Shown here piece after piece: positions 14,101-16,535 of a stretch of DNA of 16,535 nucleotides (position 1 is its first letter; each line of letters starts with the position of its first letter). The notes beneath the pieces were generated by a model that had not been told where the DNA came from, did not search any database, and saw only the letters and a list, made by a program, of their open reading frames with translations. The position numbers were made by a program, and so were the translations under genes. Origin of the DNA: Armatimonadota bacterium (lineage in GTDB: Bacteria; Sysuimicrobiota; Sysuimicrobiia; Sysuimicrobiales; Humicultoraceae); NCBI GenBank assembly GCA_016198805.1, contig JACQHU010000010.1, positions 1 through 16,535 on the forward strand, written 5' to 3'.

Positions 14101-14430
14101 GACCGGCCCGCCGAGCGCCTGTTCCAGGGCCGGCCGCCGGGCCTCCATCACCCGCTGCATGGCCAGGGCCGCGCGGACCGCCCGCATCGGGTCGTCCTCA
14201 TGCGCCACCGGCGCGCCGAAGAGCGCCATGAGGCTGTCCCCGATCACCTTGTCGACGGTCCCGCCGACCGCTTCCACCTCGGCACCCAGAGCGGTGAAGA
14301 TTTCGTTCATGGTATCGGTGACGGTCTCGGGATCGAGCCGCTCCGCCAGCGCCGTGAACCCGGCGATATCGGCGAACATCACCGTTACCGGACGCCGCTC
14401 GCCAGTCGTGTCCTTCTCGTGCGCGCTCAT
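11119..14430 (-). CDS. Class III (IIIb-like) adenylate/guanylate cyclase with ATPase and TPR-like regions
   Basis: A 1103-aa cytosolic protein. Residues 14-195 are a class III nucleotide cyclase domain: metal-binding Asp21 (FADIAGFT) and Asp65 (KVIGDSLMALFG), purine-contact Lys61, and transition-state Asn142 and Arg146 (GDTVNLASRLQ). Seven residues before Asn142 is Thr135, where most adenylate cyclases have Asp; Thr there marks class IIIb. Residues about 206-560 are a STAND/AAA-type ATPase with Walker A GDAGVGKT (236-243) and Walker B VVWIED (348-353). The remaining half is helical TPR-like repeats. The order matches mammalian soluble adenylyl cyclase and many bacterial homologues. The ATG at 14430 lies 10 nt after the DUF3307 stop with only a weak AGAGAG. 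A longer frame to 14520 overlaps that gene and is not needed. All catalytic residues look intact. Confidence 0.92.
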   Translation of the reverse strand: MSAHEKDTTGERRPVTVMFADIAGFTALAERLDPETVTDTMNEIFTALGAEVEAVGGTVDKVIGDSLMALFGAPVAHEDDPMRAVRAALAMQRVMEARRPALEQALGGPVRLRIGIHSGPVIWGQVGPAGHQQWTVMGDTVNLASRLQRAAPEGGVLISDAVSHLVRGAFVCKAWEPIVMKGKAEPVAVYEVLGERERAEPIARPPFVDREQDLSLLNDLFARVLRGRAQVVMVIGDAGVGKTRLVEEYLRQLPGDAALLQTACPRYGGRSLAPLADLFRQFAGLHGPVTVQEVEARIPLGERSAQAAVVLSRLFNLADVPPDDGVSRETALVMAAEAIRKMLTRTTVVWIEDLQWADAGTREVLPFIVERLHETPLLLIGTLRAGEDPPAWGRRTAVHALQLDPLSDDDARTLLQAIVGGPLADDVERAIVTKAGGNPFYLSEIVATLRSRGTLILDDRGRWQVRGSVESVLPDSVQGALLARLDRLPPDLRAVVQRAAVVGALFRQSLIAALCPEVDVPAGLQQLEDAYLLRRQDPLAADPEYTFAHPLLREVASSSLLSKQQVALHRQVAATIERVYPGQSQELAKVIGMHYALGGSPGQALPYLLTAGKDAIRRYATREAMELLEQARALAEETGQVASQVEACEALGDIYPHIQGRDVRHRAEAWQYVVDHLDPAAEPLRAARAMLAAAECKALENRPDQAFAMLERAKSLIPADHLLEGEWLRVRSRVLLLPSETRFAEAADDARQAVEIANRRGTLLDRARAYYALSHPALLPLLGDEGTRMIREWAAEAERSGEEGLLTEATMTLLSDSWTRGLVDDNMLRMAADALRRAEAHELTGDEARLRTLLGWAMFLIGRWPDADRHLSRAFELITAREERIQEYGFLIVLPYFRGNLAMARGQAEEARQIFEEALVKPRFHAPIWLNHDLARCQWMLGDHVAARASMERALAARDALRCIVCGCQANGFASEFYASMGEAGPAETLGRAAEETAAAIGHITTRIRVRRTRARLALQRGEAREAVEAAQEAVGLKAQMPMPQPFEHGQSLLLLGEAHRAAGALEPASAAWEEARGVFATLGAAWHLGLVDAALSRARSGA

Positions 14431-14440
14431 CGACCGCTCT

Positions 14441-15118
14441 CTACCGAAAGAGGAGTCCCAGCACCATCGTAAAGCCATACCCGGTGGTCGCTTCAACCCA
14501 CGGACCGCGGGCGCGGCCATCGGCCACCAGCCGGGCGGCGAACGGCAGGGCGCCCAGCCACCAGAGCCCGGGCGTCAGGAAGAGCACGATCGTCAAGGCC
14601 ACCCCGCGCATGATGATTCCCTCCGTGCGCAGGCGCCACAGCAGCAGGTCCGTGGGATGGGCCCGCGTGGCAAACGCCGCGGCGACCTGGTACTGCAGGA
14701 TGGCCCCGGCGAACGTCACGGCCACGTAGGGCACCGCGAAGAACAGCCCCCCCGTCAGTCTCGGCGACCCTGTGATGATCTCCCGGCCCGGCGGCAGGCC
14801 CGCCAGCCAGACGGCCGTCGCCAGCACACCCAGATGGAAGGCCTGATCCAGGAGAAACAGCCACAAGGCCATCGGGCCCTGGGTGACGCCGGTGCCGACC
14901 TTCCACCGGTCGATGAAGTAATGGACCATCCCGACCAGGGGGACCACCACCCACCACCGTGATAGGAATCCCGCCACGAGGACAGCCATGGCCGCGGCAT
15001 GGATGCCGGCATGAATGGCCAGCCCGATCGGCCGTCGCTTCAGCTCGACCAGCTCATACGGCTGCAGCATGAAGTCGGCGACCAGATGGGCGAGCACCAG
15101 GTAGAGCCACGCGGACAG
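14441..15118 (-). CDS. DUF3307 membrane protein, probable CTG start
   Basis: A 225-aa polytopic membrane protein of the DUF3307 type: N-terminal LVLAHLVADFMLQP, MVHYFIDRWKV in the first half and FLLDQAFHLGVL thereafter carry the family's conserved His/Asp residues within helices. About six or seven hydrophobic segments are visible. The family's function is undetermined. A GTG at 15097 would start at LAHLVADF without a Shine-Dalgarno. A CTG at 15118 adds a hydrophobic MSAWLYLV, typical of the family, and has GAGGTGA (7 nt spacing) in front. An in-frame TGA lies just upstream, so the gene cannot be longer. It is followed 10 nt later by the cyclase and was probably co-transcribed with it; a role as membrane partner of the cyclase is conceivable but unproven. 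Confidence 0.78.
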   Translation of the reverse strand: MSAWLYLVLAHLVADFMLQPYELVELKRRPIGLAIHAGIHAAAMAVLVAGFLSRWWVVVPLVGMVHYFIDRWKVGTGVTQGPMALWLFLLDQAFHLGVLATAVWLAGLPPGREIITGSPRLTGGLFFAVPYVAVTFAGAILQYQVAAAFATRAHPTDLLLWRLRTEGIIMRGVALTIVLFLTPGLWWLGALPFAARLVADGRARGPWVEATTGYGFTMVLGLLFR

Positions 15119-15354
15119 GCTGACCTCACCTCAACGGCGCTGACGTGTCTTCCGATAATCCGCCACGATCTCGATGGAGTCCTCCTTGGCCACCGAGAGC
15201 TGCCGCCGCCGGGCGAGGAATCGATGCGGGAGCCCATGACGACGGCCCTCCAGGCGTCGATGGCCAGGCTGGCCGAACTGGTGGCAGAAGAGATGGCCTC
15301 GCGCGCGGCCGAACCGGATGCGGCGCACGAGGCATCACAGGAGGCCAGAGCCTC
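15119..15354. other. Unresolved 236-bp gap with conflicting small ORFs
   Basis: Between the EamA stop and the DUF3307 start no ORF is convincing over its whole length. On the minus strand a frame ending at 15131 finishes with a natural-looking stretch (SVAKEDSIEIVADYRKTRQRR), and its TGA lies inside the next gene's Shine-Dalgarno, yet its N-terminal part is Arg-rich and unlike a protein. On the plus strand an ORF from ATG 15224 (GAGGA four bases upstream) to 15433 encodes an amphipathic Glu/Ala helix (SMARLAELVAEEMASRAAE) but its tail is antisense to EamA. A decayed or frameshifted small gene is possible. Confidence 0.35.
15126..15132 (-). promoter_or_regulatory. Shine-Dalgarno GAGGTGA that favours a CTG start
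   Basis: On the minus strand GAGGTGA matches the anti-Shine-Dalgarno over seven bases and is 7 nt before CTG (15118-15116). No ATG, GTG or TTG in the DUF3307 frame is near it; the GTG at 15097 is 28 nt away. Confidence 0.6.
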
Positions 15355-16239
15355 TCAGCCGAGCAGGATCATCGCCGTACCAACCAGCGCCAGCAGCGTG
15401 CCCACGGCAAGCCCGGCCGTGATCGTTTCCTGACCGGGGAGCATCCGCGGACCGGCGATCAGCACCACCAGGGCCTGCAGATTGTACAGCACCGCCACGA
15501 TGGCGACCGGCGCGTGCTGCAAACCGATAAATAGCAGCAGGATCGCCAGCGTGTTGCAGACGGCGCTGCCCAGCAGGTCCGGCCGGCGGAAGGCGGACCA
15601 GGCCGGCCACCGGGCGGACCGGTGGTAGACCGACCAGATCAGGTGAGCGACCAGGGCCGCGCTGGCGCCGGCCGCGGCGCCCAACAGGGGGGCGGGCGTC
15701 AGCAGCAGCCCCACGCGTCGCACGGTGTCGCCGAGAGAGAAGGCCGCGGCGCTGCCGAGAGCCAGGAGCAACCCGGCCACGTTGACCGACCTGAGCGTTG
15801 CCGCCACCGGCCGCTCACGCGACCACAGGCTCACCCACAGCCCCGCGGTCAGGACGGCCATGCCCGCCAGCTGCCACCGCCTGGGCAGTTCGTGCAGGAC
15901 GACCAGGCCGAACAGCAGCGTGAACACGCTGTTGCTGAGCCGGATGGTCGTGGAGAGCGCCGCGCCCAGACGATCCACGCTCATATACGACAGATTACGG
16001 CCCACCAGGGTGCCCGCGAGTCCGCCCGCGATGAAGTAGGCGATCGAGGCCGGGCGCACGGGCGGTAACAGCCCCCGCCACGCCGCCCCCAGCGCCAGGC
16101 TGACGAAGACGACGACGTTGATGGCGATGCTGACCAGCACGCCAGATTCAGGCGGAATGACGACCATGAAACGGCGGGCCAGCACCGTGCTCAACCCGAA
16201 CGCCAGCGCCGCGGCCAGGGCCGCGATCTCGCCGATCAC
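15355..16239 (-). CDS. EamA/DMT-family transporter
   Basis: A 294-aa integral membrane protein of the drug/metabolite transporter superfamily. About ten hydrophobic helices are visible in two similar halves: the first half from EIAALAAALAFGLSTVLARR to GMAVLTAGLWVSL, the second from VAGLLLALGSAAAFSLGDTVRR to GTLLALVGTAMILLG. Each half opens with the small-residue helix typical of EamA. Family members export metabolites or amino acids; the substrate here is unknown. The start is GTG at 16239. GGAGGAG lies about 12 nt upstream, slightly far, but no nearer start codon exists in frame. It is divergent from the prepilin-like gene and upstream of the DUF3307 and cyclase genes, though the 236-bp gap makes co-transcription with them uncertain. 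Confidence 0.88.
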   Translation of the reverse strand: MIGEIAALAAALAFGLSTVLARRFMVVIPPESGVLVSIAINVVVFVSLALGAAWRGLLPPVRPASIAYFIAGGLAGTLVGRNLSYMSVDRLGAALSTTIRLSNSVFTLLFGLVVLHELPRRWQLAGMAVLTAGLWVSLWSRERPVAATLRSVNVAGLLLALGSAAAFSLGDTVRRVGLLLTPAPLLGAAAGASAALVAHLIWSVYHRSARWPAWSAFRRPDLLGSAVCNTLAILLLFIGLQHAPVAIVAVLYNLQALVVLIAGPRMLPGQETITAGLAVGTLLALVGTAMILLG

Positions 16240-16293
16240 CGCGCCTGAGCGCTCCTCCCGTAGTCCTTCCCCCGCGCGGCCGATGACTTCTGT

Positions 16294-16309
16294 GCCGGGA
16301 CCGCCCGGC
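16294..16309 (+). promoter_or_regulatory. Hairpin directly before prepilin Shine-Dalgarno
   Basis: GCCGGG-ACCG-CCCGGC is a perfect 6-bp stem with a tetraloop. GGAGG (16312-16316) follows within three bases and the ATG is at 16323. The stem could limit or expose the ribosome site. I see no convincing promoter hexamers in the 83-bp divergent gap (16240-16322). Confidence 0.4.
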
Positions 16310-16322
16310 GGGGAGGTGTCGC

Positions 16323-16535
16323 ATGCGTGTGACCTCGCAGAGGCTGTGGCCGCGACATGGTGGATACGGGTTTTCCGCGCTGGAACTGGTGGTGGCCCTG
16401 AGCCTGGCCGCCCTGGCGGTCATCGGGGTGCTGGGCCTCGTGCGGATGACGACACGCGCCGCCTGGGTCGTGGAAAGCCGCCTGGACGCCCAGCAGCACG
16501 CGCGGCGGGCCGTCGAACGGCTCACGGAGGAACTC
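16323..16535 (+). CDS. Type IV prepilin-like / pseudopilin N-terminus (partial)
   Basis: The first 71 codons of a gene that runs off the right edge. The protein has a 16-residue basic leader (MRVTSQRLWPRHGGYG) followed by F17-SALE21 and a long hydrophobic helix ending in VLGLVR. This is the prepilin-peptidase signature: cleavage after Gly16, N-methylation of Phe17 and Glu at +5, as in pilins and type II secretion pseudopilins. The following charged helix (ESRLDAQQHARRAVERLTEEL) resembles minor pseudopilins of the PilW/GspJ kind. The ATG has GGAGG with 6-nt spacing. It probably begins a pilus or secretion operon to the right. Confidence 0.82.
   Translation, partial: MRVTSQRLWPRHGGYGFSALELVVALSLAALAVIGVLGLVRMTTRAAWVVESRLDAQQHARRAVERLTEEL

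Noticed and set aside
12784..14472. 562-aa plus-strand ORF
   Set aside because: Antisense to the cyclase-ATPase gene, whose catalytic and Walker motifs prove the minus strand.
1..16535. tRNA, rRNA, CRISPR array, IS or phage attachment sites
   Set aside because: I looked for cloverleaf cores, spaced direct repeats and transposase motifs and found none.

Overview
The window is high-GC bacterial DNA (about 70% G+C by eye), densely coding on both strands. It has strong Shine-Dalgarno sites, many GTG starts, two lipoproteins with lipoboxes and the start of a type IV pilin-like gene. No rRNA, tRNA, CRISPR array, IS element or phage gene is visible. Gene content (class III cyclase fused to ATPase and TPR regions, PQQ sugar dehydrogenase, free-standing B3/B4 protein) suggests a free-living, chemoheterotrophic, high-GC bacterium of a deep or poorly sampled lineage. 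No marker gene is present, so taxonomy is a guess.

Layout. 85-618 (+) is a nitroreductase whose stop codon interlocks with that of an unrecognised 280-aa gene (615-1457, -). A divergent promoter region with a perfect TATAAT on each strand separates this from a secreted protein (1579-2382, +) that appears leaderless. A minus-strand operon follows: PQQ-type sugar dehydrogenase lipoprotein (4056 to 2956), a 90-aa unknown and an 88-aa membrane protein. Divergent from it are two thioredoxin-fold proteins (4077-4415 and 4427-4960, +). Next comes a minus-strand pair, B3/B4 protein then zinc alcohol dehydrogenase (6707 to 5013). A plus-strand lipoprotein and a single-domain cyclic-nucleotide-binding (CNB) protein follow (6805-7848).

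The centre is a minus-strand operon running from 10999 to 7881: a secreted beta-propeller, a second single-domain CNB protein, and an FAD oxidoreductase whose start overlaps the CNB stop. Upstream of it another minus-strand run (16239 to 11119) encodes an EamA transporter, a DUF3307 membrane protein and a 1103-aa class III cyclase-ATPase-TPR protein of soluble-adenylyl-cyclase architecture. A prepilin-like gene runs off the right edge.

The most interesting theme is a possible cyclic-nucleotide circuit. One predicted cyclase of class IIIb type lies within 7 kb of two effector-less CNB proteins. One CNB protein keeps the ligand-binding Arg. The other has lost it and is coupled to a redox enzyme whose second (NAD(P)H) Rossmann motif is also altered. 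The link is inferred from proximity and domain content. Translational coupling, with stop codons buried in Shine-Dalgarno sequences, recurs across the window.
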